Of a stretch of DNA of 64,000 nt, positions 1 to 9,367 are shown one piece after another. The first letter of the stretch is position 1. Each line of letters opens with the position of its first letter. A program made the translations under genes and the position numbers. The notes beneath the pieces were generated by a model. The model was not told where the DNA came from and searched no databases. It saw only the letters and a program-made list of their open reading frames with translations. The stretch comes from Nakamurella alba (GTDB lineage: Bacteria; Actinomycetota; Actinomycetes; Mycobacteriales; Nakamurellaceae): assembly GCF_009707545.1 (NCBI RefSeq), contig NZ_WLYK01000006.1:372001-436000 (forward strand), read 5' to 3'.

Positions 1-2
1 TC

Positions 3-617
3 GGGATGCACGTGACCCACGTGCCGCTGCGCCTGGGCTGGCGGCCGGAGACGGTCTTCGCCCAGCTGCAGGAGCTGGTCTCGGTGCGGCCGGACGGCAA
101 GGGCGGCACGGTGCCCTGCGACACCATCGAGAACGCCACCCTGACCGGGCGGGTCGGCACCGGTACCGGCACCTTCCCGATCTCGCTGCAGACCAAGCGG
201 GTCGCCCCCGGCGAGATGAACACCTGGCGGATGCGGGTGGTCGGGATGGACGGCGGGGTCGAGTTCTCCACCCGGTACCCGCAGTCGCTGCGGGTGATGA
301 CCGTCCGCGACGGCGCCCAGGTGTGGGAGGAGCGGATGGCCGGCAGCCAGTCGGCGCAGCCGACCATCACCGGCCCGATCTTCGAGTTCGGCTTCCCGGA
401 CGCGCTGCTGCAGATGTGGGCCGCCTATCTGGCCGAGCGCGCCGGCGAACTGGGCGACGCCTTCGGCTGCGCCACCCCGCAGGAGGCGCTGGCCAGTCAC
501 GAGCTGTTCGACGCCGCGCTGGTGTCCTCCGCCTCCGCCGCCGCGGCCCCGGTGGCCGCCGGCGTGCGGCGCCGGCACACCGCGGCGGACGTGAGCGGTG
601 TGCTCGGGAGAGACTGA
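3..617 (+). CDS. Gfo/Idh/MocA-family oxidoreductase, C-terminal part (cut by window edge)
   Basis: The frame is open to the left edge, so only the last ~204 residues are present. They resemble the C-terminal alpha/beta substrate domain of Gfo/Idh/MocA NAD(P)-dependent sugar dehydrogenases: an open beta-sheet face, a stretch about the induced sugar gradient (EFGFPDALLQMWAAYL), and a helical tail ending in a low-complexity Ala/Ser run. The Rossmann domain with the nucleotide motif would lie upstream of the window. It ends 4 nt before the next start, so the two are probably one transcript. The family call rests on the C-terminal domain only; the substrate cannot be told. Confidence 0.6.
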   Translation, partial: GMHVTHVPLRLGWRPETVFAQLQELVSVRPDGKGGTVPCDTIENATLTGRVGTGTGTFPISLQTKRVAPGEMNTWRMRVVGMDGGVEFSTRYPQSLRVMTVRDGAQVWEERMAGSQSAQPTITGPIFEFGFPDALLQMWAAYLAERAGELGDAFGCATPQEALASHELFDAALVSSASAAAAPVAAGVRRRHTAADVSGVLGRD

Positions 618-621
618 TCCC

Positions 622-3471
622 ATGAGCACCGCGACACTGCCGTCCCCGTCCCCCCGGTTGCTGGCGTCCCTGCACGCCGCCGGGGGGACGGTGCGGGACC
701 GCCCGCTCGACCGGCTGGCGATGGCGCACGACGCCTCGCACTTCCTGCTGGTCCCGCAGGCGGTCGCCACCCCGGCCGACCCTGCCGAGGTGGGCCGGCT
801 GTTCGCCGCCTCCGCCGCGGCCGGGGTGCCGCTGACCTTCCGGTCCGGTGGCACCTCGCTGTCCGGCCAGGCGGTCACCGACGGGGTGCTGGTCGACACC
901 CGGCGGAACTTCCGCGGCATCGAGGTGCTGGACGGCGGCCGGCGGGTGCGGGTGCAGCCGGGCGCGACGATCCGACAGGTCAACACCCGGCTGGCCCGGC
1001 TCGGCTTCAAGCTCGGCCCCGACCCGGCGAGCGAGAACTCCTGCACGCTGGGTGGTGTGCTGGCGAACAACTCGTCCGGCATGGCCTGCGGTACGGTGGA
1101 CAACGCCTACCGCACGCTGGAGTCGATGGTCGTGGTGCTGCCCTCCGGCACGGTGGTCGACACCGCGGCCGCCGACGCCGACGACCGGCTGCGCGCGCTG
1201 GAACCCGATCTCTGGCAGGGGCTGTCGCTGCTGCGCAACCGGATCCGCGGCAATCCGGCATCGGTCCGCCGGATCACCGAGCAGTTCGCCATGAAGAACA
1301 CCATGGGGTACGGGCTGAACTCGTTCCTGGACCACAGCTCGCCCGCGGACATCCTGGCCCACCTGATGATCGGCAGCGAGGGCACACTCGGTTTCGTGGC
1401 CTCCGCCGTGCTGCGCACCGTCCCGATCCGCCCGCACACCGCGAGCGGGCTGCTCTACTTCGACGACCTGGCCGCCGCGACAGCCGCACTGCCGGCGCTG
1501 GTCTCGACCTCCCCCGCCACCATCGAGCTGCTCGACGCCACCTCGCTGCGGGTCGGCAAGCGGGACCCGGATGCCCCCGAGGTGCTCAAGGCCATGCAGG
1601 TCGACCGGCACGCCGCGCTGCTGGTGGAGTACCAGGGCCTGGTGCCGGAGGAGCTGGCGGAGCTCACCGCGTCGGCGGCCCCGGTGCTGGGAGACCTGCC
1701 GCTGAGCCTGCCCGCCGACCTCACCGCCGACCCGGTGATCCGTGGGCAGCTCTGGCACGTCCGGAAGGGTCTGTACGCCACCGTCTCCGGCGCGCGACCG
1801 TCCGGGTCGACGGCGCTGCTGGAGGACATCGTGGTCCCGGTGCCGGCGCTGCTGCCGACCTGCACCGAGCTCATCGGGCTCTTCGACAAGCACGCCTACA
1901 CCGACAGTGTCATCTTCGGCCACGCCAAGGACGGCAACATCCACTTCATGATCACCGAGAAGCTCGGTGACACCACCTCGGAGGACCGGCTCACCGCCTT
2001 CACCGAGGACATGGTGGAGGTGGTGCTCGGCCACGGCGGATCGCTGAAGGCCGAGCACGGCACCGGCCGGATGATGGCCTCCTACGTGCGCCGGCAGTAC
2101 GGCGACGAGCTGTACGAGGTGATGCGGGAGGTCAAGCGGCTCTTCGATCCTCGGGGTCTGCTGAGCCCCGGGGTGATCATCACCGACGACCCGGGCGCCC
2201 ACGTGCGGCATCTGAAGACGACACCCACCGTCGAGTCCGAGGTGGACCGCTGCGTGGAGTGCGGGTTCTGCGAGCCGGTGTGCCCGTCCCGGGACCTGAC
2301 CACCACCCCGCGGCAGCGCATCGTGCTCCGCCGCGAGCGCGAGCGGGCCGCCGCGGCCGGGGATCTCGAGCTGGTCGCGGCCATCGACGAGCAGTACCGC
2401 TACGACGGGGTGCAGACCTGCGCGGTGGACGGCATGTGCCAGACCGCGTGCCCGGTGCTGATCAACACCGGGGACCTGGTGAAGCACCTGCGGCGGGACA
2501 CCGCGGCAGAGCCGCTGCAGATCGGCTGGAAGCAGGCGGCCAAGGGCTGGAAGGCCGGCAGTGCCCTCGCCGCCACCGCTCTCGACGTCGCGCACAAGGT
2601 GCCGGCGCTGGCCGAGCTGGCGACCTCGGTGGGCCGCCGGTTCGTCGACCCCGACGTGCTGCCGCAGTACGGCCGGGACCTGCCGGCCGGCGGCCGGGCC
2701 CGCTGGCAGCCGTCGTCCGCGTCGCACCCGGATGCGAAGGCCGTTTTCGTCAGCGCCTGCGTGGGCCGGATGTTCGGTCCGGCGGAGAACGGGGCCGGCG
2801 CGACCGGTGACGGCGTCGGCACCGCGATGGCCAGACTGGCCGTCCGGGCCGGGGTGATCCTCACCGTGCCGCCGGAGATCGGCTCGCTCTGCTGCGGAAC
2901 ACCTTGGAAGTCCAAGGGTCTCGCCGACGGCTACGCCGAGATGACGGACCGGGTGCTGCCTGCGCTGTGGGCGGCGACCCGGCAGGGCGAGCTGCCGGTG
3001 GTCTGTGATGCATCCTCCTGCACCGAGGGTTTCCACCAGATGCTGGAGTCGGCGCAGGAGGCCGGCGACCCGCGGGCCGCCCGGATCCGGACGGTGGACG
3101 CCGTGCAGTTCGTCCGGGACGAGATCCTGCCGAGGCTCACCGTGCACCGCCGGAAGGCGGACCTGGCCCTGCACCCGACCTGCTCGTCCACCCGGATGGG
3201 TCTGGACCCCGCGCTGCGCGAGGTCGCCGCAGCCGTGGCCGACCGGGTCGATGTGCCGGCCGCCTGGGGCTGCTGCGCCTTCGCCGGCGACCGCGGTCTG
3301 CTGCACCCGGAGCTCACCGCCAGCGCCACCGCGCCCGAGGCCGCGGAGATCGCGGCCGGGTCGCACGATGCGCACGCCTCCTGCAACCGGACCTGCGAAC
3401 TCGGCATGACCCGGGCCACCGGTCACCCCTACCGGCACGTGCTGGAGCTGCTGGACTGGGCCACCGCCTGA
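622..3471 (+). CDS. FAD-binding and Fe-S-binding oxidoreductase, D-lactate dehydrogenase/glycolate oxidase type (GlcD-GlcF-like fusion)
   Basis: This is a 949-residue fusion. The N-terminal half is a VAO-type FAD domain (TFRSGGTSLSGQA near residue 75, ENSCTLGGVLANNSSGMACG near 140) followed by the FAD-oxidase C domain (HAKDGNIHFM, LKAEHGTGRMM). Next come two Fe-S clusters (CVECGFCEPVCP and CAVDGMCQTACP) and two CCG-type cysteine-rich repeats (SLCCGTPWKSKG, WGCCAFAGDRG). The family oxidises D-2-hydroxy acids such as D-lactate or glycolate and passes electrons to the quinone pool at the membrane. ATG 622 was chosen over the upstream in-frame GTG because it follows the previous stop closely and begins the conserved region. 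The exact 2-hydroxy acid is not determinable. Confidence 0.88.
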   Translation: MSTATLPSPSPRLLASLHAAGGTVRDRPLDRLAMAHDASHFLLVPQAVATPADPAEVGRLFAASAAAGVPLTFRSGGTSLSGQAVTDGVLVDTRRNFRGIEVLDGGRRVRVQPGATIRQVNTRLARLGFKLGPDPASENSCTLGGVLANNSSGMACGTVDNAYRTLESMVVVLPSGTVVDTAAADADDRLRALEPDLWQGLSLLRNRIRGNPASVRRITEQFAMKNTMGYGLNSFLDHSSPADILAHLMIGSEGTLGFVASAVLRTVPIRPHTASGLLYFDDLAAATAALPALVSTSPATIELLDATSLRVGKRDPDAPEVLKAMQVDRHAALLVEYQGLVPEELAELTASAAPVLGDLPLSLPADLTADPVIRGQLWHVRKGLYATVSGARPSGSTALLEDIVVPVPALLPTCTELIGLFDKHAYTDSVIFGHAKDGNIHFMITEKLGDTTSEDRLTAFTEDMVEVVLGHGGSLKAEHGTGRMMASYVRRQYGDELYEVMREVKRLFDPRGLLSPGVIITDDPGAHVRHLKTTPTVESEVDRCVECGFCEPVCPSRDLTTTPRQRIVLRRERERAAAAGDLELVAAIDEQYRYDGVQTCAVDGMCQTACPVLINTGDLVKHLRRDTAAEPLQIGWKQAAKGWKAGSALAATALDVAHKVPALAELATSVGRRFVDPDVLPQYGRDLPAGGRARWQPSSASHPDAKAVFVSACVGRMFGPAENGAGATGDGVGTAMARLAVRAGVILTVPPEIGSLCCGTPWKSKGLADGYAEMTDRVLPALWAATRQGELPVVCDASSCTEGFHQMLESAQEAGDPRAARIRTVDAVQFVRDEILPRLTVHRRKADLALHPTCSSTRMGLDPALREVAAAVADRVDVPAAWGCCAFAGDRGLLHPELTASATAPEAAEIAAGSHDAHASCNRTCELGMTRATGHPYRHVLELLDWATA

Positions 3472-3736
3472 TCCGGGCAGGCGACGTCACCCGATCCGGG
3501 CATTTTCCGGGCAACCGACCGTCCGGGTCCGGGCAGGTCGCCCGCGGGCCGGGTCGGACCCGATCGCCCGATCCGGTCGCCGGCCCGGGACGCCCGGTTT
3601 CGGAACCGATTCCGGTTTCGGTGCGAAGCCGTTGGCAGTACGCCGATCTCACCGGTGGACACCGGATGGACCAGCACCGACGAGGTCATGATCGTCTGGT
3701 GACCGAACCGTGATGTCCCGTCGTTGTCCCGCCACT

Positions 3737-3750
3737 TGACAACGCTGTCA
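3737..3750 (+). promoter_or_regulatory. LacI-type operator 1
   Basis: TGACAACGCTGTCA is palindromic except for one base pair next to the central CG, the usual form of LacI-family operators. An identical copy lies 87 bp downstream. The nearest LacI gene is the second gene of the operon that follows, so autoregulation plus operon control by DNA looping is the simplest reading. Confidence 0.75.
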
Positions 3751-3823
3751 ATGCTGGAGCACTCTGGTGGCACGCCCCGCTCCGGGGTGACCGCAGTCAC
3801 AGGATGCCAGCAGTTCCGGCGAG

Positions 3824-3837
3824 TGACAACGCTGTCA
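3824..3837 (+). promoter_or_regulatory. LacI-type operator 2
   Basis: This is a second exact TGACAACGCTGTCA copy, ending 96 bp before the PfkB start codon. Two identical near-palindromes in 101 bp of intergenic DNA are very unlikely by chance. They match a dimer-binding LacI repressor with a central CG. Confidence 0.75.
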
Positions 3838-3933
3838 CCGAGAGTGCGGGGTGACGGCGGCGCTGCCTTCCTGGCGGCGCCGTCCCTCCGGCCGCCCGGT
3901 CGGGCGGACCGACCTGTGGACAGGAGGGCACCG

Positions 3934-4899
3934 ATGCTCATCGCCACGCCCAACCTGTGCCTGGACGTCACCGTCCGCATCCCGCAGCTGGTCCCCGGCG
4001 GCATCCACCGGGCCACCTCCACCACGACCACCGCCGGCGGCAAGGGCGTCAACGTCTCCCGTGCCGCCCGGGCGCTGTCCGGCGTGGAGGCCGCCACCCC
4101 GGTACTCATGGGCTTCCTGCCGGTGGACGACGGCGACCGTTTCGCCCGGCTCTACCAGGCCGAGGAGTCCGGCCGGCTGCTGCCGGTCGCGGTGCCGGGC
4201 GTCATGCGGCTGGCCACGATCCTGCTGCCGGCCGACGGACCGGTCACCGTGATCAACGGTCGCGGACCGGACATCGACCCGGCCACCTGGTCCCGCTTCT
4301 GCTCCAAGCTGGCCCGCGCGCTGACCGGCCAGGACGTGCTGCTGTGCTCCGGCTCGCTGCCGCCCGGCGTCCCGGTGGACGGCTATGCCCAACTCGTCCG
4401 GTTGGCCCGCTCAGCCGGCGTGCCGGTGCTGGTCGACGCCGCCCCCGCCGTGCTCGAGGCCGCCCTGCCGGCCGGCCCGGACCTGGTGTCCCCCAACCTG
4501 TCCGAGGCCGAGGGTCTGCTGGACGGCCGGGTCGACGAGCAGGTGCACGAGGAGGGCGACGACATCCCGGACCGGGCCATCCGGGCCGCGAAGGAGCTGC
4601 ACGCCCGCGGTGCGCGACGCGCCGTCGTCACCGCCGGTTCCGCCGGCGCGGCGTTGGCCACCGACGACGGCAGCTGGTGGCTGGAGGCCGTCCGGGTGGA
4701 CGCCGTGAACCCGATCGGTGCTGGTGACTGCTTCGCCGCCGGCGCGGCCCTCGCCCTGACCACCGGCGCCTCCGACGTCGACGTGGTGCGGCGCGGGATG
4801 GCCGCCGCCACGGCCTCCGTCGAGCACCCGGTCGCCGGGCGTCTCGATCCCGCCCGTGCCGCAGGACTCTTCGAGCAGATCACCGCGGTGTCCCGATGA
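3934..4899 (+). CDS. PfkB-family sugar(-phosphate) kinase, 1-phosphofructokinase/tagatose-6-phosphate kinase type
   Basis: A 321-residue PfkB carbohydrate kinase. It begins with the family's TPNLCLDVTV strand and the TAGGKGVNVSRAA signature near residue 36. It ends with the second signature NPIGAGDCFAAGAAL, whose Asp is the catalytic base. The CSGSLPPGVP motif is typical of LacC/FruK. ATG 3934 follows a GGAGGG site by five bases; longer in-frame starts would read through the operators. It is the first gene of the operon and overlaps the LacI gene by 4 nt. Beside an FGGY kinase and a LacD-type aldolase, its likely job is the second phosphorylation of a ketohexose 6-phosphate to the 1,6-bisphosphate. 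The sugar is inferred. Confidence 0.85.
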   Translation: MLIATPNLCLDVTVRIPQLVPGGIHRATSTTTTAGGKGVNVSRAARALSGVEAATPVLMGFLPVDDGDRFARLYQAEESGRLLPVAVPGVMRLATILLPADGPVTVINGRGPDIDPATWSRFCSKLARALTGQDVLLCSGSLPPGVPVDGYAQLVRLARSAGVPVLVDAAPAVLEAALPAGPDLVSPNLSEAEGLLDGRVDEQVHEEGDDIPDRAIRAAKELHARGARRAVVTAGSAGAALATDDGSWWLEAVRVDAVNPIGAGDCFAAGAALALTTGASDVDVVRRGMAAATASVEHPVAGRLDPARAAGLFEQITAVSR

Positions 4900-5897
4900 G
4901 CACCACGCGCGCGACCGTGTACGACGTGGCCCGGCTGTCCGGGGTCTCGATCAAGACCGTGTCCCGGGTCGTCAACGGCTCGCTGCAGGTCTCCGAGACG
5001 ACCCGGGCCAAGGTGCTGGACGCCGTGGCCGAGCTCGGCTACGTCCGCAACCCGATCGCCCACTCCCTGCGCACCGGCTCGTCGGACACCATCGGCGTCG
5101 TCGTCGACTCGATCAGCGACCACTTCTTCTCCGCACTGGTCTCCGTGGTCGAGGAGCGCGCGCTGGCCAAGGGTTTCAGCGTGCTGATCGGCTCCACCGG
5201 CCGCGATCCGGGCCGCGAGCGCGGGCAGGTGCAGCGGATGCTGCAGCAGAACGTCGCCGGACTGCTGCTGGCGCCGAACACCTCCGACCACAGTTACCTG
5301 CTGGGCACCGCCGGCGACCTGCCGATGGTGCTCATCGACCGCGGCTGGGAGCTCCCCGGCTTCGACACCGTCGGGGTCCAGGACCACAGCGGCGGTTACG
5401 CCGCGACCCAGCACCTGCTGCGGCACGGCCATCGCCGGATCGCCTTCCTCGGCGAGGACATCCGGCTGGAGACCATCACCCACCGGCGCAGCGGGTACCA
5501 CGACGCGCTGGCCGATGCCGGTGTACCGCTGGACGAGTCGCTGATCCGGACGGACTGCAGCGAGGCACCGATCGCGGCGCTGGCGACCCTGGAGCTGCTC
5601 ACGCAGCCGAATCCGCCGACCGCCATCTTCTCGTCCAACCCCCGGGCGAGCCTCGGTTCCGTCTCCGCCCTGCACCGGGCCGGCCGGACCGACGTCGCCT
5701 TCGTCAGCTTCGGTGACTTCGACCTGGCCGACGCCCTGTCCCCCGCGATCTCGATCATCGACCAGGACCCGACCCCGATCGCCGTCGCGGCGGCGGACCG
5801 GCTGCTGGACCGGATGGCCGGCGAGAGCGGCCCGGCGCAGCAGATCGTGCTGCCCATCACGTTGATCGAACGAGGTTCCGGAGAAATCGCTCCATGA
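4896..5897 (+). CDS. LacI-family transcriptional regulator
   Basis: A 333-residue LacI/GalR repressor. The N-terminal helix-turn-helix and hinge are clear (VYDVARLSGVSIKTVSRVVN, residues ~7-26), followed by a periplasmic-binding-protein-like effector domain (IGVVVDSISDHFFS, PMVLIDRGWE). It sits inside the operon, with 4-nt overlaps on both sides. The two TGACAACGCTGTCA operators upstream of the operon are its probable targets. The inducer is probably the imported sugar or one of its phosphates. Confidence 0.9.
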   Translation: MSTTRATVYDVARLSGVSIKTVSRVVNGSLQVSETTRAKVLDAVAELGYVRNPIAHSLRTGSSDTIGVVVDSISDHFFSALVSVVEERALAKGFSVLIGSTGRDPGRERGQVQRMLQQNVAGLLLAPNTSDHSYLLGTAGDLPMVLIDRGWELPGFDTVGVQDHSGGYAATQHLLRHGHRRIAFLGEDIRLETITHRRSGYHDALADAGVPLDESLIRTDCSEAPIAALATLELLTQPNPPTAIFSSNPRASLGSVSALHRAGRTDVAFVSFGDFDLADALSPAISIIDQDPTPIAVAAADRLLDRMAGESGPAQQIVLPITLIERGSGEIAP

Positions 5898-6943
5898 TCC
5901 CCCTGCTGATGCCCCCCAACATCCTCGACCACTTCTACCTCGGTGGCGAGCGGATCGCCGAGCTGCGCGGCACCGACATGCCCTCGCCGCGGCGACCCGA
6001 GGAGTGGCTGGCCGCCACCACCCGCCGGGCCGGCGAAGGTGACACCGGACTGTCCCGGACCCCGGACGGCGCGCTGCTGCGCGACCTGATCGCCGCCGAC
6101 CCGATCGCCTGGCTGGGCAGCGATGCCGGCCCCTCCGGCGACAACGGGATCCTGGTCAAGCTTCTCGATCCGGGCCAGCGGCTGCCGGTGCACGTGCACC
6201 CGGAGCGGCCGTTCTCTGTGGCGCACCTGGACTGCCCGTACGGCAAGACCGAGGCCTGGTACGTGCTGGCCACCAGCGGCGAACAGCCCTCGGTGTGGCT
6301 CGGCTGGACCGAGGACGTCGACCCGGCCGAACTGGCCGAGCGGATCGACGCGCAGGACTCGGAGTGGATGCTCTCCCGCATGCACCGGCTGGACGTGAAG
6401 CCGGGCGACGGCATCCTGGTCCCGGCCGGCACCACGCACGCCATCGGATCCGGCGTGTTCGTCGCCGAGGTGCAGGAGCCCACGGACTTCTCGATCCTGC
6501 TGGAGTGGATCGTCACCACGGCCACCCGCGAGGAATCGCACCTGGACCTGGGTTTCCCGCTCGCCCTGCAGGCCCTCAACCACCACGGCTGGTCGGCCGA
6601 CGAGGTCGCCGACCTGGTGCTGCACACCGATCCGGCGCGCCGGTCCGACCTGCCGATCCGGCTGCTCCCTCCGCAGGCCGACCCGTTCTTCCTGCTGCAC
6701 CGGGTCGCCCCGGCCGCGGCGGCGGTCCCGGTGGACGCCGGCTTCGCCGTGGTCGTCGTGCTCGACGGCTCCGGCACCGTGTCCGGCACCGGCGGCAGCC
6801 TGGACGTCACCCGCGGCCAGGTGCTGGCCGTGCCCCACGACTTCGGCGACTGGACCGCTTCCGGCGCCCTCGATCTCGTCGTCTGCCGGCCCGGTGCGGG
6901 CTGGCCGGCGACCCTGCACCACGGAACGGCGGTCGCGCAGTGA
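5894..6943 (+). CDS. Class I mannose-6-phosphate isomerase-like cupin
   Basis: A 349-residue type I phosphomannose isomerase-like protein. Metal-ligand motifs of the family are visible: LPVHVHPERPFS near residue 97, KTEAWYVLA near 117, and a PAGTTHAIGSG loop near residue 180 that supplies a ligand His. The C-terminal jelly roll (GSGTVSGTGGSLDVTRGQVLAVP) is present. It overlaps LacI and the FGGY kinase by 4 nt each. In this operon it probably isomerises a hexose or hexose phosphate to the ketose that the kinases use. Mannose 6-phosphate itself is not implied. Confidence 0.78.
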   Translation: MIPLLMPPNILDHFYLGGERIAELRGTDMPSPRRPEEWLAATTRRAGEGDTGLSRTPDGALLRDLIAADPIAWLGSDAGPSGDNGILVKLLDPGQRLPVHVHPERPFSVAHLDCPYGKTEAWYVLATSGEQPSVWLGWTEDVDPAELAERIDAQDSEWMLSRMHRLDVKPGDGILVPAGTTHAIGSGVFVAEVQEPTDFSILLEWIVTTATREESHLDLGFPLALQALNHHGWSADEVADLVLHTDPARRSDLPIRLLPPQADPFFLLHRVAPAAAAVPVDAGFAVVVVLDGSGTVSGTGGSLDVTRGQVLAVPHDFGDWTASGALDLVVCRPGAGWPATLHHGTAVAQ

Positions 6944-8421
6944 GCATCGACATCCTGCTCGGCGTCGACGTCGGCACCTCCGACTCCAAGGTGCTGGTCA
7001 CCCGCCTCGACGGCAGCGAGATCACCGCCGTGGCCACTCCGACCGTGTGGCGCAACCACGGCGGGAAGTTCACCGACTGCGACGCGTCCACCCTGGCCGA
7101 CGGCGTGTTCGGCCTGCTCGGCCGGGCGGTCGCGGCGGCCACCGACCTGGTCGGCCCGGTGACCGTGGCCGCGGTGGCGATCACCGGCATGGCCGAGGCC
7201 GGCGTCCTGCTGGATGCCGACAACCGGCCGGTGCATCCCGTTCTCGCCTGGTTCGACCCGCGCGGCGGGGAGGAGATGCTGCGGCTGCCGCAGGAGCTGC
7301 TCACCGAGTTCTGCGGCCGCACCGGTCTGCCGGTGTCCGCGCTGTGCACGGTGGCCAAGCTGGCCTGGATGCGCGAGCAGGGCACCGACCTGGCCGCGCA
7401 CCGCTGGCTCAACGTCCCCGAGTACCTGGCCTTCCGGCTGGGCGGCGAGCAGGTCGGCGAGATGTCGCTGGTCGCCCGCACCGGCCTGATGGACCAGGAC
7501 ACCGAGACGCTCTGGCCGGAGATGCTCGAGGCCCTCGGCGCCACCGCCGATCTCATCGCCCCGCTGGTCCCGGCCGGTACCCCCCTCGGCCGGATCTCCG
7601 GCAACGACGTGCCCACCGCGCTGCACGGCGCGGTGGTCACCGTGGCCGGGCACGACCACCCGGTCGCCGCCGTCGGTTGCGGTGTGGTCGGCTCCGCCGA
7701 GGTGTTCGACTCCTTCGGTACCGCCGAGGCTCTCGTCCGCACCGTGGACGGCAACCTGGCGTTCGACGCCCGCGAGCGGTTGGGCCGCGAGGGCATCAAC
7801 AGCGTGCACCACGTGCTCGAGGGGCGGCGGCTGCTGCTGGGCGGCACCAAGGCCGGCCTGCTGCTGCGCCGCACCCTCAACATGCTCGGTGCCGGCGAGC
7901 CGTCGCGGCGCGCCGAACTGGACGCCGCCGCGGTCGCCGCGGCGGAGCAGTACCCCGGTGCGGTGCCCGGGATCTCGGTGTCCGGCGCACTGAACGCCGA
8001 CGGCACCCTGAAGATCACCGCCACCGGGGACGACATCACCCCCGGCATGCTCTGGCACGCGGTCGTCGCCCACGGGATCGACGAGGCCGCACGGTGTCTG
8101 GAGCTGATGGAGCGCGAGGTCGGACCGACCAGCGCCGCAGTCGTGGCCGGCGGGTGGATGCGCATGCAGTCCGTCCGCCGGTCCAAGCAGGATTCCCTGC
8201 CCGACGTCCGGTTCTCGGACCGTTCGCAGGCAGGGGCGTTCGGCGCCAGCATGTTCGCAGCACATGCGCATGCGCACGCCGAGAACCTCCGCGCCGCCGG
8301 TGATCCCACCGGTGTCGCGGTCACGGTGCCGGTCGGTCCCAGCGAGCAGTTCGCGGCCGACTACACCCGGACCACCCGTTCGCAGACACCGGCGGACCAG
8401 CCGGCCGTCCCCAGCCGCTGA
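6940..8421 (+). CDS. FGGY-family carbohydrate kinase
   Basis: 493 residues with GTG start 6940, overlapping the previous stop as GTGA. The N-terminal ATPase fold of the actin/hexokinase superfamily is plain (GVDVGTSDSKVLVTR). GMAEAGVLLD and the phosphate-2 loop (SFGTAEALVRT) follow, and the C-terminal lobe has GTKAGLLLRRTL and AGGWMRM. FGGY kinases phosphorylate free sugars or polyols. With a sugar ABC transporter, a PfkB kinase and a LacD-type aldolase, this enzyme most likely makes the 6-phosphate of the imported ketohexose, as TagK-type tagatose kinases do. That assignment is inference. Confidence 0.85.
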   Translation: MSIDILLGVDVGTSDSKVLVTRLDGSEITAVATPTVWRNHGGKFTDCDASTLADGVFGLLGRAVAAATDLVGPVTVAAVAITGMAEAGVLLDADNRPVHPVLAWFDPRGGEEMLRLPQELLTEFCGRTGLPVSALCTVAKLAWMREQGTDLAAHRWLNVPEYLAFRLGGEQVGEMSLVARTGLMDQDTETLWPEMLEALGATADLIAPLVPAGTPLGRISGNDVPTALHGAVVTVAGHDHPVAAVGCGVVGSAEVFDSFGTAEALVRTVDGNLAFDARERLGREGINSVHHVLEGRRLLLGGTKAGLLLRRTLNMLGAGEPSRRAELDAAAVAAAEQYPGAVPGISVSGALNADGTLKITATGDDITPGMLWHAVVAHGIDEAARCLELMEREVGPTSAAVVAGGWMRMQSVRRSKQDSLPDVRFSDRSQAGAFGASMFAAHAHAHAENLRAAGDPTGVAVTVPVGPSEQFAADYTRTTRSQTPADQPAVPSR

Positions 8422-8449
8422 CCCGGCGACACCACAGGAGATCCAGTTC

Positions 8450-9367
8450 ATGACAGACAGCTTCGCCGCCCTGAAGAACATCGCCACCGCTGACGGCACC
8501 TTCGCCATCGTGGCGATGGACCAGCGCAACACGCTGAAGCGCATGTACCACTCCGTCGGCATCGCCGACCCGTCGGATGCCGAACTGACCGACATCAAGG
8601 CGGACACCGTGCAGGCCCTGCGCGGCGTCGGCTCCGGCTTCCTGCTCGACCCGACCTACGGCGTGCCGGCCCTGGCCCAGCTGCCCACCGACGGCCCGTC
8701 CTACGGCGTGCTGGTGGCGGCCGAGCCGTCGGTCCGCGGCAACGTGAACGGGGAGCCCCGCACCCACCGCGACCCGGCGCTGAACGCGCAGTGGGTCAAG
8801 GACCAGGGCGGCGACGCCGTCAAGTTCCTGGTGCAGCTGCGCGCCGACCGCACCGCCGCCCCCGGCGAGCCGGACATCACCGCCGAGGTGCTGGAGGTCG
8901 TCAAGCAGGTCGTCGCGGACTGCCGCGAGGTCGGGATCCCTTCCGTCGTCGAGAACCTCATCTTCCCGCTGGCCGGCGAGGAGCCGCCGACCGCCCAGCA
9001 GCGCGCCGACCGGATCATCGAGGCCGCGGTCATGCTGGACGAGCTGCGCCCCGACCTGATCAAGCTCGAGTACCCGGGTGACGCGGCCTCCTGCCGCAAG
9101 CTGGCCGACTCGCTGCACAGCCCGTGGGCCGTGCTCTCGGCCGGCGTCGGGTTCGACCAGTTCGCCGAGGCGCTGCGCGTCTCCTGCGACGAGGGCGGCA
9201 CCAGCGGCTTCATCGCCGGCCGCTCCATCTGGAAGGAAGCAGTCGGGATGTCCCGTCCGGAGCGGCAGGAGTTCCTCGGCAACGAGGGCCGTCGCCGGCT
9301 GGACAACCTGGTGAAGGTGATCGACGGGCGTGCGCGCCCCTACACGGAGGTGGTGACGACCGCATGA
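8450..9367 (+). CDS. LacD/YihT-type class I aldolase
   Basis: 305 residues. The start ATG 8450 has AGGAG at 8436-8440. The protein follows the LacD (tagatose 1,6-bisphosphate aldolase)/YihT pattern: FAIVAMDQRNTLKRM at the N-terminus, DAVKFLVQLRAD, PSVVENLIFPL, and LIKLEYPGD holding the presumed Schiff-base lysine. A C-terminal phosphate-binding glycine segment (LSAGVGFDQF, IAGRSIWKEAV) follows. It would split a ketohexose 1,6-bisphosphate into dihydroxyacetone phosphate and glyceraldehyde 3-phosphate. A sulfofructose-phosphate aldolase role is possible by homology, but no other sulfoquinovose gene is nearby. Confidence 0.85.
   Translation: MTDSFAALKNIATADGTFAIVAMDQRNTLKRMYHSVGIADPSDAELTDIKADTVQALRGVGSGFLLDPTYGVPALAQLPTDGPSYGVLVAAEPSVRGNVNGEPRTHRDPALNAQWVKDQGGDAVKFLVQLRADRTAAPGEPDITAEVLEVVKQVVADCREVGIPSVVENLIFPLAGEEPPTAQQRADRIIEAAVMLDELRPDLIKLEYPGDAASCRKLADSLHSPWAVLSAGVGFDQFAEALRVSCDEGGTSGFIAGRSIWKEAVGMSRPERQEFLGNEGRRRLDNLVKVIDGRARPYTEVVTTA

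Larger units (their letters stand above)
3472..3933. other. Intergenic region upstream of the sugar operon
   Basis: About 460 bp without a coding frame I would defend. It holds two identical 14-bp near-palindromes (entered separately) and a GGAGGG ribosome-binding site at 3923-3928, five bases before the PfkB start. No clear Rho-independent terminator follows the 622-3471 gene. The first ~200 bp are GC-rich with several short repeated CCGGTTTCGG-type words. Confidence 0.6.

Noticed and set aside
367-3438. A ~1000-codon open frame on the minus strand opposite the lactate-dehydrogenase-type gene
   Set aside because: High-GC shadow frame: Arg/Gly/Pro/His-rich, no domain, while the plus strand encodes clear motifs.
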